From a bacterium (GTDB taxonomy: Bacteria > CAIWAD01): 6,257 bases of DNA. Where the stretch lies: contig JAUXWS010000029.1 of NCBI GenBank assembly GCA_030685015.1, forward strand, positions 1-6,257, in the 5' to 3' direction. The notes beneath the pieces were generated by a model. The model searched no databases, had not been told where the DNA came from, and saw only the letters and a program-made list of their open reading frames with translations. This document shows positions 5,539 to 6,257 of the stretch, in pieces; position 1 is the first letter of the stretch, and each line of letters starts with the position of its first letter. A program made the translations under genes and the position numbers.

Positions 5539-6257
5539 TCAAGGAGCAAGTGCAACAGGTGGTGGCGTAGCTTGCGATTCGGACTCGGCGAGGTTTTTCT
5601 CGTATGAGGCGTAGACTTCCAAGGGGCACTTGAACCCATGGACTTTGCGCGGCCGGGTGTTGAGCATCCACTCGAAGGCGTCGAGTTGCTCCTGGCTGTA
5701 CTGGGACAAGTCAATGCCCTTGGGGAGGAACTGGCGGATCAGGCCGTTGGTGTTCTCGTTGGATCCGCGCTGCCAGGGGCTGTGGGGATCGGCGAAGTAG
5801 ATCTTCAAACCGGTGCGCTCTCCCAGGGCTTTGTGACACGCCATTTCCTTGCCTTGATCGTAGGTCAGGGTTTGGCGCAGACCGCGCGGGATGCGTTCGA
5901 AGGCCCTGCTGAAGCCCTCCAGCGCCGCTTCGGCAGTGGACGCGTCGAGCTTGACCAAGAGGACCAGGCGGCTGGAGCGCTCCACCAGCGTGCCGACGGC
6001 GGAGCGGTTTCCAGCGCCCTTGATCAGGTCCCCTTCCCAGTGACCTGGCACAAGCCGGTCTTCCACGTCCGGCGGTCGCACGTGGATGCTGACCATGTCC
6101 GGGATCTGGCCGCGACGGTCCTGGCCTTGCGAACGGGGGCGCCGCGCCTTGTGGCCCTGACGCAGATTGGCCAGCAGGTCGGTGCGCAGTTGACCCAGCG
6201 GCATGGCATAAAGCGCGGTGTAGATGGTCTCGTGTGACACCGTGCGCGTCCGATCGT
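5530..6257 (-). mobile_element. Partial IS30-family insertion sequence, transposase 3' end side
   Basis: The segment is defined by the IS30-type transposase it encodes. The end bordering the restriction gene probably contains the inverted repeat: on the minus strand the transposase terminates within GTTGCACTTGCTCCTTGA (5556-5539), and a TTGCACTT-like stretch near the tip recalls termini of some IS30 elements. The boundary at 5530 is approximate. The other end and its inverted repeat are outside the window, so repeat matching and target-site duplication cannot be tested. Confidence 0.6.
5539..6257 (-). CDS. IS30-family transposase, partial (N-terminus outside window)
   Basis: About 238 residues of a DDE transposase are visible. 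The frame is open to the window edge: the GTG at 6240 is the Val of VSHETIY, a conserved IS30 motif, not a start, and it is preceded in frame by DRTRT. Full-length relatives are roughly 320-380 residues, so the helix-turn-helix DNA-binding region is missing from view. The catalytic core is complete. Counting the Val at 6240 as residue 1, the acidic residues are D71 in HWEGDLIKG (codon 6030-6028), D128 in LTYDQGKE (5859-5857) and E162 in GSNENTNGLIRQ (5757-5755), giving the DD(33)E spacing of IS30. FADPHSPWQRG and FLPKGIDLSQYS are also family hallmarks. The product cuts and joins the IS ends during transposition. No frameshift or internal stop is seen, so it may be functional. It is convergent with the restriction gene. 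Confidence 0.93.
   Translation of the reverse strand, partial: DRTRTVSHETIYTALYAMPLGQLRTDLLANLRQGHKARRPRSQGQDRRGQIPDMVSIHVRPPDVEDRLVPGHWEGDLIKGAGNRSAVGTLVERSSRLVLLVKLDASTAEAALEGFSRAFERIPRGLRQTLTYDQGKEMACHKALGERTGLKIYFADPHSPWQRGSNENTNGLIRQFLPKGIDLSQYSQEQLDAFEWMLNTRPRKVHGFKCPLEVYASYEKNLAESESQATPPPVALAP

Noticed and set aside
5638-6237. Plus-strand 199-codon frame opposite the transposase
   Set aside because: It is antisense to a transposase with an intact DD(33)E triad, has no recognisable domain, and has no convincing start signal.

Overview
The window reads as part of a high-GC bacterial chromosome. Sampled 60-base rows inside the genes are mostly 68-78% G+C by hand count, with strong G/C preference at third codon positions. 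The gene families and the IS30-type insertion sequence fit a proteobacterium best, perhaps beta or gamma. No marker gene is present, so this is only a guess.

Layout, left to right. Bases 1-165 hold no gene but form a long imperfect inverted repeat resembling a MITE or other intergenic palindromic element. Three tightly spaced plus-strand genes follow: a LemA-family membrane protein (189-794), a secreted or membrane-attached TPM-domain protein with a glycine-rich tail (823-1581), and a short TPM-domain protein without a signal peptide (1584-2042). LemA next to TPM-domain proteins is a recurrent bacterial arrangement, and the 28-nt and 2-nt gaps suggest one operon. The biochemical role of this trio is poorly defined.

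Only 21 nt further on is a large plus-strand gene (2064-5483, 1139 aa) encoding a single-chain MmeI-like (type IIL/IIG) restriction-modification enzyme. It has a nuclease motif D72-x9-E82-A-K84, methyltransferase motifs GAHYTP, DPACGSGNF and NPPFIG, a target recognition region, and a C-terminal helical domain. A central stretch (about 3897-4830) covering the end of the methyltransferase fold and the target recognition region is only about 55% G+C (52% in its core) and uses different codons. The rest of the gene matches its neighbours. This is the most notable signal here: the specificity module looks exchanged into a resident gene.

On the right, converging on the restriction gene, is the 3' part of an IS30-family transposase on the minus strand (5539 to beyond 6257) with an intact DD(33)E catalytic set. 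Its N-terminal DNA-binding part lies outside the window. One end of the IS falls in the 55-base gap after the restriction gene, so that gene is not interrupted.

No tRNA, rRNA, CRISPR array or clear rho-independent terminator was seen. The window does not show a new multi-gene system. Its interest lies in the mosaic restriction enzyme, its placement at the end of a LemA/TPM operon, and the palindromic element upstream.
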